A stretch of DNA of 64,000 nucleotides, taken from assembly GCA_004843165.1 (NCBI GenBank), contig CP039459.1, positions 1,565,001 through 1,629,000 on the forward strand, read 5' to 3'. Positions 1 through 13,973 of this stretch are shown piece after piece (position 1 is the first letter of the stretch; each line of letters opens with the position of its first letter). Under the pieces are notes generated by a model. It was not told the origin of the DNA, searched no databases, and was given only the letters and a program-made list of their open reading frames with translations. Both the position numbers and the translations under genes were made by a program. The DNA is from Acetobacteraceae bacterium. Lineage in GTDB: Bacteria > Pseudomonadota > Alphaproteobacteria > Acetobacterales > Acetobacteraceae.

Positions 1-49
1 GGAATAGGAAAGATTGATCCTTAGTGAAGCGAGCGCGGTGGAGTTGAAC

Positions 50-2808
<2,759 letters not shown>

Positions 2809-2886
2809 ATTCAACATACAAACATCATTCAAAACTTTCTCAATCTCTCTTATCTCTTCTATCCCATTCACCTGATGTGACGCAGC

Positions 2887-3002
2887 AGCGGGGGGTTATG
2901 GCGAGGGTCCCAAACCCGATCCCATCCCGAACTCGATGGTTAAACCCCTCAGCGCCAATGATACTTCGTCTCAAGACGCGGAAAAGTAGGTCGCCCCCCG
3001 CT
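2887..3002 (+). rRNA. rrf: 5S ribosomal RNA
   Basis: A ~116-nt 5S rRNA follows the 23S by about 80 bases. Its ends pair (agcgggggg with ccccccgct) and the internal 'cccgatcccatcccgaactc' block is the conserved 5S loop region. An outer complementary pair (gatgtgac near 2874 and gtcacatc near 3008) probably forms the processing stem. Confidence 0.95.
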
Positions 3003-3019
3003 ACTCAGTCACATCATTT

Positions 3020-3058
3020 AAAAAAGCCCTTAAGGTACTCACCTTAAGGGCTTTTTGC
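3020..3058 (+). terminator. rRNA operon terminator
   Basis: An inverted repeat (agcccttaaggt / accttaagggct) with a short loop, followed by a run of T. It lies directly after 5S and ends the rRNA transcript; no tRNA follows in the operon. Confidence 0.9.
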
Positions 3059-3303
3059 TTTCCAAGCACAATAAAAACAATCAAACTCAAAAAAACAATA
3101 ACCAACTCAATTTATTCTTCAAGAGGAGAGCATGGAAATAGGAAAAGGGGAATTAACCTTATCTTTCATCTCCTTTCTATATTGTCTCTTGCGCCTCAGA
3201 AGATTAAAAGATTTCTAACAGGAACGTGAAGAATGCGTCATCCCGTAGGGGAGTTACTCCTTCTCTGTCGTTCCACCTAATATGATAGAATATAGGATAA
3301 TAT

Positions 3304-4617
3304 ATGACTGAGATGAATCGCCGTAAGGCATTTATGATGATGGGTGGCGTTGGAGCCGCAGGTCTGATTGCTTCGAAAGCGCAGGCGGCGACAAAATCTG
3401 CACTTCATCCTCTTTGGCCGGATCTTTCTCCAAATTTGGCATCACGCCCATATCCAGAATTATTACGTCCGCTTCCTGAGGGAAAAATCACAGGAAACCG
3501 TAAATTCGGTTATGCGATTATTGGCCTTGGTAAATATGCGATTAATCAGATTTTACCGGCTTTTGCAGAATCACGTTACTGCCGTGTTACAGCACTTGTC
3601 AGTGGTGACCCAAAGAAAGCTTCTCGTGTTGCAGATACTTACGGGATTGATCAAAAAAATATCTATAATTACGATAATTTTGACGAAATCAAAAACAATC
3701 CAGATGTTGATGCTGTTTATATTATCCTGCCAAACTCTTTACATTGTGAAATGACATTGCGGGCTTTCCGTGCCGGTAAGCATGTTATGTGTGAAAAGCC
3801 AATGGCTGTCAGTGTTGCAGAATGTGATAAAATGATTGCCGCTTCTAAAAAAGCAGGGAAGTATCTCACAATTGGTTATCGTTGCCACTATGATGCTTTA
3901 ACACGTCATATGGTTGGGATGTTGGATCAGGGCATTCTTGGTAAGCCTCGTATGATTGCAACCCAAAATAATGACATTGCCCGTCCAGATGATGTTGCGC
4001 AGCAGTGGCGTTTTACAAAGAAACTTGCCGGCGGCGGTTCTTTGATGGATCTTGGTATTTATGGGGTGAATGGCGCCCGTTATCTTTCTAATGAAGATCC
4101 AATTGCGGTTTCCGCTTATATCACACCAAATCCAAGTAAAGTCTTTTCACAGGTTGAAGACACGATATCTTGGACAATGCACTACGCTTCTGGCTTGGTT
4201 GCACAGGGGGGGTCTTCTTTCTCAACCTTTACAACCTCACGTTTCTCCCTTGCAGGGGAAAAGGCAACTGTTTTGGTTGATCCCGCAACCAGCTATTGGA
4301 ATAACCATGTCAACCTATGTCTTTCAGGGGACACGCATACATGGGAACAGCCAATGTTTACAAAATCTGCATTGGATCAATTTTCCAGCCAGCTCGATGC
4401 CTTGCCTTTGGCTATTTACAACAAACAGCCAACAGCAGGTACAGGTGAAGAAGGCCGTAGAGACGTCCAAATCATTATGGCCATTTATGAATCTGCCAAG
4501 AATGGTGGAAAAATGGTGGATGTTTCCAAAGGCGCAAACTGGGCAAAAGAGGTCTATGGCAAAAATGGCCTTTGGACAGCCTTGACCCAGCCATTGGTTA
4601 CAGAGCTGTCAAAATAA
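3304..4617 (+). CDS. gfo: glucose-fructose oxidoreductase (Gfo), Tat-exported
   Basis: Periplasmic NADP-containing oxidoreductase of the Gfo/Idh/MocA family; the Zymomonas enzyme oxidises glucose to gluconolactone while reducing fructose to sorbitol. The 437-residue protein begins with a twin-arginine signal (RRKAF at 6-10, hydrophobic stretch, AQAA near 27-30). The Rossmann motif GYAIIGLGKYA is at 69-79, the EKP motif at 164-166 and GYRCHY at 191-196, all closely matching my recollection of Zymomonas GFOR. It is monocistronic, with its own terminator. Substrates other than glucose/fructose are possible in related family members. Confidence 0.88.
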   Translation: MTEMNRRKAFMMMGGVGAAGLIASKAQAATKSALHPLWPDLSPNLASRPYPELLRPLPEGKITGNRKFGYAIIGLGKYAINQILPAFAESRYCRVTALVSGDPKKASRVADTYGIDQKNIYNYDNFDEIKNNPDVDAVYIILPNSLHCEMTLRAFRAGKHVMCEKPMAVSVAECDKMIAASKKAGKYLTIGYRCHYDALTRHMVGMLDQGILGKPRMIATQNNDIARPDDVAQQWRFTKKLAGGGSLMDLGIYGVNGARYLSNEDPIAVSAYITPNPSKVFSQVEDTISWTMHYASGLVAQGGSSFSTFTTSRFSLAGEKATVLVDPATSYWNNHVNLCLSGDTHTWEQPMFTKSALDQFSSQLDALPLAIYNKQPTAGTGEEGRRDVQIIMAIYESAKNGGKMVDVSKGANWAKEVYGKNGLWTALTQPLVTELSK

Positions 4618-4634
4618 GTTGTAACTTTTTGTAA

Positions 4635-4673
4635 AAAAAAGCCCGTATCTGAAAAGAGCGGGCTTTTTTTGAT
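4635..4673 (+). terminator. terminator after gfo
   Basis: Hairpin with stem gcccg(t)/(a)gcgggc, preceded by an A-run and followed by a T-run. Confidence 0.85.
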
Positions 4674-4822
4674 GATGATATGCTTACACTATGACGAATT
4701 ACTTTTATGCATTGAAAATTTTGTTAAAAGAATAATCTTCATAAAATTTCTTAGATGTTCACCAGCTTCATGGCGTGGATGATTGCCTCGCAGTTGAAGT
4801 ACTCAACAAATTGAATGGAGCA

Positions 4823-5534
4823 ATGATGAAACGGATACAATCAGACAGAATGCATCTCTGGTTGATGCTGGTTTTGACTTTTACAACGGGCATTAATGAT
4901 GCCGTTGGCTATCTTGGCCTAGATTAAAGTGTTTACCGGAAATATGACAGGCAATGTCGTTGTCCTTGGTATGGCACTTGGCGGTGGCAGAACAGGGTTG
5001 CCGATCTTAGGGCCGATTATTGCACTTTTTACCTTTATGGGTGGGGGGATTTTTGGCGGACATGCGCTTAAACATGCAGAGGCCCCTTGGACGAGGATGA
5101 GTACTTCTTTAATTTCTCTTGTGTCTTTTATCTTACTTACGCTTGGCACAGTCTTATTTTTTGTCGGAAATCATCCGCCACATTGGCTGAATGTTATTGC
5201 GACCTCTTCAGCAGCTTTTGCAATGGGAATTCAGGCCGCGGTTGCATTACAAATCGGGGTGCAGGGGATTACAACGGTTGTCGTTACAATGACGATTGTC
5301 GGTTTGGCCTCGGATTGCATGTTAGGCACGGGCAAAGCCAAATGGCGAGGCAACGGCACGGCAAGACGGTTAGTGACGATTGGTACACTTTTATTGGGAG
5401 CTTTTACAGGTGCAGTCATCTTAAAATGGCATCTAGGACTTGGATTGTTACTCGCCGCTTTTTTAACAGGTGCTGTGGCCATTATCGGTGGACGGCACGC
5501 ATCCCAACAACACAATAATCCTCATCATTTGTGA
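4823..5534 (+). pseudogene. DUF1275 (YoaK-like) membrane protein, frameshifted
   Basis: Small multi-pass membrane protein of the DUF1275/YoaK family, function unknown. From ATG 4823 (or 4826) the frame reads MKRIQSDRMHLWLMLVLTFT, then GINDAVGYLGLD, and hits TAA at 4925-4927. The following residues VFTGNMTGNVVVLGMALGG, a family signature, continue in another frame from GTG 4929 to 5534. One extra T in 'gattaaagtg' accounts for the break: removing it gives GYLGLDKVFTGNMTGN. Either a real inactivating insertion or a sequencing error. The downstream part keeps several hydrophobic segments. A restart at GTG 4929 would lack the first membrane segment. Confidence 0.8.
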
Positions 5535-5704
5535 TTCTGAGTGGTGCGGTATTTGGATTAAGTTATTTCAGGGCTTGTCTCTTCATCACTTTTAATGCCA
5601 TTTTTCTCTATAGGGAGAGAGGAAAAATCTTAGCCTTTAAAGAAACCGTTATTTTTCCTTTTAACTTCTTTATTTTTCTATGGGGCTAGGAATGGAAAAA
5701 AAAT

Positions 5705-6601
5705 ATGCTGATGAATGCTTTAAAAGCCGAATGTAAGACCCTTATTGGACTGAATATGATCCCAATGGTTTTCGGCGAGCCAGGTCTTGGAAAAACAACA
5801 ATCATCCGCCAAATTGCCGATGAATTAAATCTTGAACTACGAGATATTCGCTTGACCCAATATAGCGGCATTGATTTAGGCGGTTTTCCTTATGTAAAAA
5901 ATGGTATTGGTGAATATGCATATTTCCCAAAGATTTTTCCCTTTGAAGAGACCCCATGCCAAGAGGGAAAAGACGGATTTCTTATTCTTTTGGACGAGCT
6001 GACACTGGCGGATAATGATGTTTTAAAAATTGCATTAAGAATTTTGTGCGAACGTGAATTAGGGGAGCATAAAATTCATCCAAATTGTCGTTTTGTTGCT
6101 GCCGGCAATAAAAAAAGGCCCGGATTTATCGGACGCCATCTTCCGCACGCGATTATCAATCGGATGATTGTTCTCGATGTGGATTATGACATTGAGGATT
6201 ATATTACTTTTTGCAAAAGAGACCCTACCTATAATCCCATTTTATTGCAGGCCTTAGAAACTGAAAATGATTTACTTTTTGGTTTTAAGGAAAATGACGA
6301 AGCTTTTGTTTCCAATCGTTCTTTAAGTGCCTTGAGTAAATATCTTAACAATGTTGATCCTCCCAATCTTGAGGTGATGGAGGGGATTATCGGGGATAAG
6401 AGATTTTGTAAAAAAATTCTTGAAAAAACGGTTTCAGAACAGCTTAATTTTGATGAATTAAGTGAAAAATTCAAAAAAATATATGGCAAAGATGTTTCTT
6501 ACGTCAATCTTTCTGAATTTTGCAAGAAATGTAAAATTGAGCTTACGGATTTTCTTCTAAAGAAAATTGTTGAAAAGGTAGAAGCAAGACCTCATGCGTG
6601 A
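5705..6601 (+). CDS. MoxR-like AAA+ ATPase
   Basis: A 298-residue AAA+ protein. Walker A GEPGLGKT is at 24-31, Walker B LILLDE at 93-98, sensor-1 AAGN at 132-135 and an Arg-finger-like NR at 152-153. MoxR-family ATPases usually act as chaperones for metal insertion or complex assembly together with a VWA-domain partner. The partner is present here: the next gene starts 8 bases before this one ends. The specific client is not evident from the neighbours. The C-terminal third (about 200-298) is helical and not recognised. Confidence 0.8.
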   Translation: MLMNALKAECKTLIGLNMIPMVFGEPGLGKTTIIRQIADELNLELRDIRLTQYSGIDLGGFPYVKNGIGEYAYFPKIFPFEETPCQEGKDGFLILLDELTLADNDVLKIALRILCERELGEHKIHPNCRFVAAGNKKRPGFIGRHLPHAIINRMIVLDVDYDIEDYITFCKRDPTYNPILLQALETENDLLFGFKENDEAFVSNRSLSALSKYLNNVDPPNLEVMEGIIGDKRFCKKILEKTVSEQLNFDELSEKFKKIYGKDVSYVNLSEFCKKCKIELTDFLLKKIVEKVEARPHA

Positions 6602-7601
6602 AGTACAAAAACAGGTCATTACAAATTTCATCATTGATCTACTTCGGCGTTATGAAAAATTTCACTATGAAAAAATTTTTATTACTTTTAAGGATTTCCC
6701 CCAGACAATTAAAGAAAAAATCGTTTTTCATACGTTAATGGATGCGCAGACACAACGAGAGATTCTAACGATTTTAATTGATTATCAGGTGAGTATTCTC
6801 GAAATTAAAAAGCATTTACCTGAGACAAAAGAACTTAAATCTTCCTCTTTCTCACTTCAGACGGCAGATCCTTTCCAGAAAAAGACGGCTGTAGATGTTA
6901 TGACAGAGATAAACCGGAAGAATTCGCCCACTTCTAAAGAAGCGTTTAACCGCTCCTCTTACAGCGAAGAGCTCAAAATTCTTATCTCTTCCCGAAAGGA
7001 GGGACAGAATGGGATTGAGGTGACAAAAGACATTCTTCGTTCCAATATTGCCTTTATTGATTTTTATAAAATTCAAGAAATTGTTGGAGCAGATAAATCT
7101 GCCTCGCATCTTAATAGTCTGAAACAACGTTATAGACGTTTGAGCGATTGCTATCTTGAAGTGGAAAAAAGTATTTTTGACTCTTCCACCGAAACGCCTG
7201 ATTTTCGTGCAGAAATTACGAGAGTTCGTATTTATGAGGATGTTTCAGGGTCCGTGACAGAGCCGAAAAGACTGCTTACAAAGAATATCATTAAGAAATT
7301 TAAAATGATTTATCCCGCAGCAACGTTTCAGGAATATATTTTCAATACGTCTGTGAAAGAAAAAGGAGAAGAGGAAGAATCTGGCGGTGGAACAGATCTT
7401 GATGTCTTGATAGCGCATATTGAAACGCAAGATGATATTCTTAATATTGTTATTTCAGATTTTGAGGATCGACATTGTCAAAGTCGTTTCAGCGAAAAAA
7501 CCGTGTTAATTTATAATACATATGCTGGGAAAGACGGTGCGGCAGAAATGCTCAATAAAAGTACTAATCCCGCCCTTTGTTTTTTTCAGGAGGCTGCTTG
7601 A
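6594..7601 (+). CDS. VWA-domain partner of the MoxR-like ATPase
   Basis: A 335-residue protein translationally coupled to the AAA+ gene (8-base overlap). The C-terminal half has a von Willebrand A-type metal-ion site: DVSGS at 216-220 (DxSxS), GGGTDLD at 264-270 and SDFED at 288-292. The N-terminal ~200 residues are charged and helical with no recognised domain. It resembles the VWA-like proteins paired with MoxR ATPases. The pair probably works as one machine on an unknown substrate. Confidence 0.72.
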   Translation: MREVQKQVITNFIIDLLRRYEKFHYEKIFITFKDFPQTIKEKIVFHTLMDAQTQREILTILIDYQVSILEIKKHLPETKELKSSSFSLQTADPFQKKTAVDVMTEINRKNSPTSKEAFNRSSYSEELKILISSRKEGQNGIEVTKDILRSNIAFIDFYKIQEIVGADKSASHLNSLKQRYRRLSDCYLEVEKSIFDSSTETPDFRAEITRVRIYEDVSGSVTEPKRLLTKNIIKKFKMIYPAATFQEYIFNTSVKEKGEEEESGGGTDLDVLIAHIETQDDILNIVISDFEDRHCQSRFSEKTVLIYNTYAGKDGAAEMLNKSTNPALCFFQEAA

Positions 7602-7668
7602 GAAAGAAGGATATTCTTTTGAAAGAGGGCAAAGAGGGAAAGTGAAAAACCTTCCCTCTCGATTTTAT

Positions 7669-8709
7669 TTAAGCGCTAAAAACTTTGTTTTCCTGTTCCG
7701 CAACACGGATAAAAGTGGTGCGTTTGGTAAGTTCTTTGAGTTTTTCTGCCCCGACATAGGTACAGGAGGAGCGCAGGCCGCCTAAGAAATCTTGGACAGT
7801 ATGTTCCACTTTTCCTTTAAAGGGGATTTTGACCGTTTTGCCTTCAGGGGCTCTATATTTCGCAACGCCGCCGGAATGTTTATCCATCGCACTTTCAGAG
7901 CTCATACCATAAAAAAGGCGGAATTTTTGACCATTCTCTTCAAGAAGCTCTCCGCCGGATTCCTCATGGCCGGCTAACATACCGCCAAGCATGACAAAAT
8001 CAGCACCGCCGCCAAAAGCTTTGGCAATATCGCCTGGGATTGTGCAACCGCCATCACCAATAATCTGTGCGCCTAGACCATGTGCGGCATCAGCGCATTC
8101 AATAATTGCGGAAAGCTGTGGATAGCCAACGCCGGTTTTCACACGTGTGGTGCAGACTGATCCAGGGCCGATACCAACTTTAACGATATCCGCACCGGAA
8201 AGGACAAGCTCCTCGACCATTTCTCCTGTGACAACATTTCCTGCAATAATGATATGATGCGGAAATTTCTGGCGTGTCTTTTCAATGAATTTTACGAAAT
8301 GTTCAGAATAACCATTTGCGATATCGATGCAGATCATTTTAAGGTCTGAAGAAAGGCCAAGGATCTTTACAAGACGGTTAAAATCCTCATCAGAGGTGCC
8401 GCAGGAGACAAGAATATTTTTTAAATTTTGTGGCGTTGACCCTTTGACAAATTTTTCCCACGCCTCAAGGCTGTAATGTTTATGGATCGCTGTAAGGATC
8501 TTAAATTTGCTCAGAGCTTCTGCCATTTCAAACGTACCAACCGTATCCATATTGGCAGCGATAATTGGAATACCTTCCCAATGATTATCGGAATGTTTGA
8601 ATGAAAATTTGCGATTTAAGTCCACTTCAGAGCGGCTTTTAAGGGTAGAGCGTTTCGGGCGGATAAGAACGTCTTTAAAACCGAGTTTCAGGTCTTGTTC
8701 GATACGCAT
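7669..8709 (-). CDS. guaC: GMP reductase
   Basis: NADPH-dependent conversion of GMP to IMP and ammonia, in purine salvage. Length 346 residues fits the GuaC family. It shows the TIM-barrel IMPDH/GMPR signature [11 protein letters not shown] around 179-189, with the catalytic Cys at 186 as in E. coli, and [11 protein letters not shown] at 53-63. There is no CBS pair, which separates it from IMP dehydrogenase. It is convergent with the MoxR/VWA operon and monocistronic. Confidence 0.92.
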   Translation of the reverse strand: MRIEQDLKLGFKDVLIRPKRSTLKSRSEVDLNRKFSFKHSDNHWEGIPIIAANMDTVGTFEMAEALSKFKILTAIHKHYSLEAWEKFVKGSTPQNLKNILVSCGTSDEDFNRLVKILGLSSDLKMICIDIANGYSEHFVKFIEKTRQKFPHHIIIAGNVVTGEMVEELVLSGADIVKVGIGPGSVCTTRVKTGVGYPQLSAIIECADAAHGLGAQIIGDGGCTIPGDIAKAFGGGADFVMLGGMLAGHEESGGELLEENGQKFRLFYGMSSESAMDKHSGGVAKYRAPEGKTVKIPFKGKVEHTVQDFLGGLRSSCTYVGAEKLKELTKRTTFIRVAEQENKVFSA

Positions 8710-8846
8710 GGTTTAGCTTTTTTCCTCATAATATGTTTAAAAAAAGTGGAAAAAGCAAATAAAGTCTTTTTCCTATCTAATCTAAAGGAAAAGAGGATAA
8801 GGGGAAAGAGAAGTTACGTGATCTCCTTTAAGGAAAGAAAAATTTG

Positions 8847-9299
8847 ATGCGTATTGATTATGAAAAGCTCGTTCCAGAGTCTGTTGCGTTACTTTATAAA
8901 GTGCACGAGCATATCCAAAAATCAGGGGTTGATCCTGTTTTGGCAGAGCTCGCATCGTTAAGGACATCTCAGATAAATGGGTGTGCCTTTTGCATTGAGC
9001 TTCATTCAAAAATTTTACGTCATCAGGGCGTTTCTTTTGAAAAGCTTCTCCTTGTTTCGGCATGGCGTGAAGCGGGTTCTGTTTTTAACGAAAAAGAGCA
9101 AGCCGTTCTTTTGTGGAGCGAAAGCCTAACATCTCTGGCGAAAACACATGCTCCTGATTCGGATTTTAACAAGATGAAAATGCACTTCAGCGAAAAGGAA
9201 ATTGCAAATTTCACTGTCGCTATTGCTTTGACAAATGCTTACAACCGTATTGCCGTTGGCATGCGCCGTTTGCCAGAAGCGGCCTCAAAAGCGTCGTAA
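8847..9299 (+). CDS. carboxymuconolactone decarboxylase / AhpD-like protein
   Basis: A 150-residue all-helical protein of the AhpD-like family. The motif NGCAFCIELHS carries the redox pair CxxC (C46 and C49 from this start) and the family His. Such proteins act as peroxidase-linked disulfide reductases or as uncharacterised CMD-like enzymes; which applies here is unknown. I chose ATG 8847 over the TTG one codon upstream because of spacing from the 'aaggaaag' Shine-Dalgarno sequence. The flavin amine oxidase gene follows 40 bases on and may be cotranscribed. Confidence 0.78.
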   Translation: MRIDYEKLVPESVALLYKVHEHIQKSGVDPVLAELASLRTSQINGCAFCIELHSKILRHQGVSFEKLLLVSAWREAGSVFNEKEQAVLLWSESLTSLAKTHAPDSDFNKMKMHFSEKEIANFTVAIALTNAYNRIAVGMRRLPEAASKAS

Positions 9300-9318
9300 A
9301 GAAATCAGCACAAAATGA

Positions 9319-10719
<1,401 letters not shown>

Positions 10720-10720
10720 G

Positions 10721-10757
10721 AAAAACCCCCTCTTTCTTTCATGATTGACGGGGTTTT
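10721..10757 (+). terminator. weak convergent terminator
   Basis: aaaacccc / ggggtttt arms separated by ~18 bases, between the convergent amine oxidase and fghA genes. The long loop makes this less certain. Confidence 0.5.
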
Positions 10758-10778
10758 AGAAAAAGAAAGATAGAAAAA

Positions 10779-11684
10779 TCAGCCGTGATTGTCGTTCTGA
10801 AGATAGAGTGCATGATATTCAATATGTGATTGAATAAAGCTCTGAACGAACCAGTAAGAATGATCGAATTTCTTATGCGCACGGAAAATGACCTGCTGAC
10901 CAACACGATCCGCAACATTTAAGAAGTTTTTAGGCAGTAATTTTCCATCATGGAGAAACTCATCCTCTCTGCCCTGATCGATCAAGATAGGAGTCGGGTG
11001 ATTTTTACCGGATTGAAGCAAAAGGGTGGGATCATAGGCTTTCGCCTCTTCTGGATTGTTAAAATAGACTTCGGCGGCTTCCTGTCCCCAATGGGATTTT
11101 GAAGGGTTCGCAACGGGTGCAAAGGCGGAAATGGATTTCCATTTGTCAGACTCTTTGATCCCGAAGACTAAGGCTCCCATGCCGCCCATGGAATGTCCCA
11201 TGATACTTTTTTTATCATCATCAAGCCAGAAATTCTCGGCAACAAGCGCCGTTAGCTCTTCGGCAACATAATCACGCATGTTATAATGTTTTGCCCAAGG
11301 TTCTTTGGTCGCTTTGAGATAATAGCCGGCACCTTCACCAAGCCACCAGCATTTTTCTTTTTCTGTTGATTTTGGATCGCAGCCACGTGGAGATGTATCG
11401 GGGCAGACCAAAGCAATATTGTGCTGGCTGGCAAAACGAACTGCATTGGATTTGGTGATAAAGGTTTGATGGTCACAGGTAAGACCTGCCAAGGCCATAA
11501 TATAAGGCGTTTTCCCTTTGCATTCCTTACCGTTTTTTCTGGCATACATATCTTTTAAGGCACGGCGAGGAAGAAAAATGGCAAAATTTGCTTCAGCCTT
11601 TAAAGTTTCTGCATGATGTTTGTAAAATCGCACTTCACCATCAAAGGCCGGATGTGCGCTGAGAAGCTCTAAAGAATGTGTCAT
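10779..11684 (-). CDS. fghA: S-formylglutathione hydrolase
   Basis: Serine hydrolase of the esterase D family; it splits S-formylglutathione into formate and glutathione, the second step of glutathione-dependent formaldehyde detoxification. The nucleophile motif GHSMGG puts Ser at 165; the DQGREDEF segment (Asp 241) and FDHSYWF (His 275) complete the triad. At 301 residues it is a little longer than the usual ~280. The partner dehydrogenase adhC lies about 1 kb upstream in divergent orientation, with a LysE-type gene between. Confidence 0.9.
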   Translation of the reverse strand: MTHSLELLSAHPAFDGEVRFYKHHAETLKAEANFAIFLPRRALKDMYARKNGKECKGKTPYIMALAGLTCDHQTFITKSNAVRFASQHNIALVCPDTSPRGCDPKSTEKEKCWWLGEGAGYYLKATKEPWAKHYNMRDYVAEELTALVAENFWLDDDKKSIMGHSMGGMGALVFGIKESDKWKSISAFAPVANPSKSHWGQEAAEVYFNNPEEAKAYDPTLLLQSGKNHPTPILIDQGREDEFLHDGKLLPKNFLNVADRVGQQVIFRAHKKFDHSYWFVQSFIQSHIEYHALYLQNDNHG

Positions 11685-11773
11685 CGTTGTTTTCTCCTGA
11701 ACATAAAGGCAAATGCCTCTTTCTTAAATGATTCCTGTAGACGTAGGCTTCAAGAGGTCTGTTGAGGTAAATT

Positions 11774-12433
11774 TTAAACAGGCGGTTGCGCCATAAAAAG
11801 TTTAGCGGCGCAAAGTAAGAGTAAAAGCCCGGAAATCCCATAGAAAAAACGTAGGGCAATGCCTTTATCTAACAATTTTTTTAGGGGAACAGCCGCTAAA
11901 ACAACAATCGTGAGGTAAAGCGTCATAATGATGACTTCAATGCCCCCTTGTAGCAGTAAAATCCCCTTGATCTGCGCAGCAGAAAAGCCTGAAGGAATAA
12001 AGGTAGGGAACATCAAGACAAAGAAAACAGCCACATTTGGATTTAAAAGCGCACTTAAAATTCCCTGCTGAAAGGCCTCTTTTGCAGATTGGACAGCATG
12101 TAATGGCGCGGCACCATTTTCAAATGTATGCGGTTTTTTACAGGATTCAAGGAGAAGGCGGACGCTGAGATAAAGGAGATAGCCAACACCGAGCCATTTT
12201 AAAATTTGGAAGGCTTTGGGATTTGTTGTGAAAATCGCACTTAATCCAAGAGGGGTCGCTAAAGCCCAAAGTGTCATCCCGGAAGCAACGCCAGCAACAA
12301 TCCATTTTCCCATTTTTCGGACAGGCGAGGTGGCAACGGTCAGGGTTAAAATAATTTCAGGACCGGGAGCAATGCTGAGAAGTGTCGCCGTTACGATAAA
12401 AGTAGATAAAGAAGAGATAAGTGGCGAAATCAT
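11774..12433 (-). CDS. LysE/RhtB-family amino-acid exporter
   Basis: A 219-residue membrane protein with about six hydrophobic segments. The N-terminus has the LysE-family motif SIAPGPEIILTLTVA (GP pair after the first helix), typical of exporters for Lys, Thr, homoserine or related metabolites. Substrate unknown. It lies upstream of fghA in the same direction with a ~90-base gap, so cotranscription is possible. Confidence 0.82.
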   Translation of the reverse strand: MISPLISSLSTFIVTATLLSIAPGPEIILTLTVATSPVRKMGKWIVAGVASGMTLWALATPLGLSAIFTTNPKAFQILKWLGVGYLLYLSVRLLLESCKKPHTFENGAAPLHAVQSAKEAFQQGILSALLNPNVAVFFVLMFPTFIPSGFSAAQIKGILLLQGGIEVIIMTLYLTIVVLAAVPLKKLLDKGIALRFFYGISGLLLLLCAAKLFMAQPPV

Positions 12434-12690
12434 AAGTGTAAATCTAAGTCCTTAAGGTCAAATAATATCTTCTAAAATGCTAGGGGAAGCTTTTATCTTT
12501 GGGCAAGTCTTTTTGAGGATAAAAGAGGTTTTCTGGTCAAGAAAAGACAAATAATGTATTGTTACGGCATCTAATTCTTTGAGATGCTCTGACATTTATT
12601 AAAAAAATAGATGATGATTTTGTTATGGCATCCTAGCCCTAAAAGGGGTGTTTATTTTCGATTTTTTTTTATACATAGGGGAAAATCAAT

Positions 12691-13830
12691 ATGGTTGAAA
12701 CAATGGATGTCCGGGCGGCAATTGCTCTGGAACCCGGCAAGCCCTTGGTGATTGATACTGTTCAACTGGAAATGCCCCACGATGATGAGGTTTTAATTGA
12801 AATTAAGGCCAGCGGTATTTGTCATACAGATAAATACACACTTTCTGGCAAAGACCCTGAAGGCGTTTTTCCGGCCATTCTAGGACATGAAGGGGCTGGT
12901 ATTGTCAAAAAAGTCGGTAAAAACGTCACCAGCGTAAAACCCGGAGATCATGTTATTCCCGTCTATATTCCAGAATGCCGTGAATGTCCTGCCTGTCTTT
13001 CCCAGAAAACAAATCTTTGTACCGCTATTCGAGAGACGCAAGGTAAAGGTTTGATGCCGGATGGCACTTCCCGTTTTTCCTATAAAGGCAAGCCGATCCA
13101 TAATTATATGGGGACGTCTACTTTTGCCCAATATACAGTCGTACCGGAAATTGCCGTTGCCAAAATCCGTGAGGATGCACCTTTTGAAAAGGCCTGCTAT
13201 GTCGCTTGCGGTGTGACAACAGGAGTTGGATCTGTCATTTGGGGCGTTGATGTCGAGGCCGGGGCACGTGTTGTTGTTTTTGGACTTGGCGGTATTGGTC
13301 TGAATGTGATTCAGGGGGCAAGATTAGCAGGGGCTTCGCAAATTATCGGGATTGATATTGCTGAGGGACGAGTGCCCTTGGCCAAGGAATTCGGGATGAG
13401 CGATTTTATCAATTCCAAAACGCTGCCAAAAGACAAAGATTTGGTGCAGGAAATCATTAAATTAACCAATGGCGGGGCAGATTATAGTTTTGAATGTGTT
13501 GGATCTGTTGATCTGATGCGTCAGGCTTTGGAATGCACGCACCGTGGTTGGGGAACTTCTTGCATCATTGGGGTTGCCGGTGCCGGTGAGGAAATTAGCA
13601 CAAGACCATTCCAGCTCGTCACAGGGCGTAAGTGGGTCGGTACGGCTTTCGGTGGGGCAAGAGGTCGTACGGATACGCCGAAAATTGTGGATATGTATAT
13701 GGAGGGTCAGATTGAAATTGACCGTTTGATTACAAAAGTTATTCCGCTTTCTAAAATTAACGAAGCTTTTGAAAATATGGGAAAAGGTGACAGTATCCGC
13801 ACCGTGATTGATTATTCTTTAGAAGATTAA
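12691..13830 (+). CDS. adhC: S-(hydroxymethyl)glutathione dehydrogenase (class III alcohol dehydrogenase)
   Basis: Zinc-dependent medium-chain dehydrogenase that oxidises the glutathione-formaldehyde adduct to S-formylglutathione with NAD+. Catalytic zinc ligands are in GICHTDKY (Cys 44) and GHEGAG (His 66, Glu 67). The structural zinc cysteines are at 96, 99, 102 and 110. The Rossmann motif GLGGIGLN is near 200. At 379 residues it has the class III length. With fghA it forms the formaldehyde-to-formate route. Start ATG 12691 follows an 'aggggaaaa' ribosome site. Confidence 0.92.
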   Translation: MVETMDVRAAIALEPGKPLVIDTVQLEMPHDDEVLIEIKASGICHTDKYTLSGKDPEGVFPAILGHEGAGIVKKVGKNVTSVKPGDHVIPVYIPECRECPACLSQKTNLCTAIRETQGKGLMPDGTSRFSYKGKPIHNYMGTSTFAQYTVVPEIAVAKIREDAPFEKACYVACGVTTGVGSVIWGVDVEAGARVVVFGLGGIGLNVIQGARLAGASQIIGIDIAEGRVPLAKEFGMSDFINSKTLPKDKDLVQEIIKLTNGGADYSFECVGSVDLMRQALECTHRGWGTSCIIGVAGAGEEISTRPFQLVTGRKWVGTAFGGARGRTDTPKIVDMYMEGQIEIDRLITKVIPLSKINEAFENMGKGDSIRTVIDYSLED

Positions 13831-13849
13831 TCCACCTTTTCTCAAAGAA

Positions 13850-13878
13850 GAAAAAAGGGGCTTCGGCCTCTTTTTTTA
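13850..13878 (+). terminator. terminator after adhC
   Basis: A-run, ggggc-ttcg-gcctc hairpin with a stable TTCG tetraloop, then T-run. Confidence 0.85.
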
Positions 13879-13973
13879 TATAAAATTTTATATAAAGATT
13901 CTCATTGCAAATAAGATAAGAAAAGAGCGTATTATCATGAGGTAAAGGTGATAATAAACAAAGGAATAATGTG

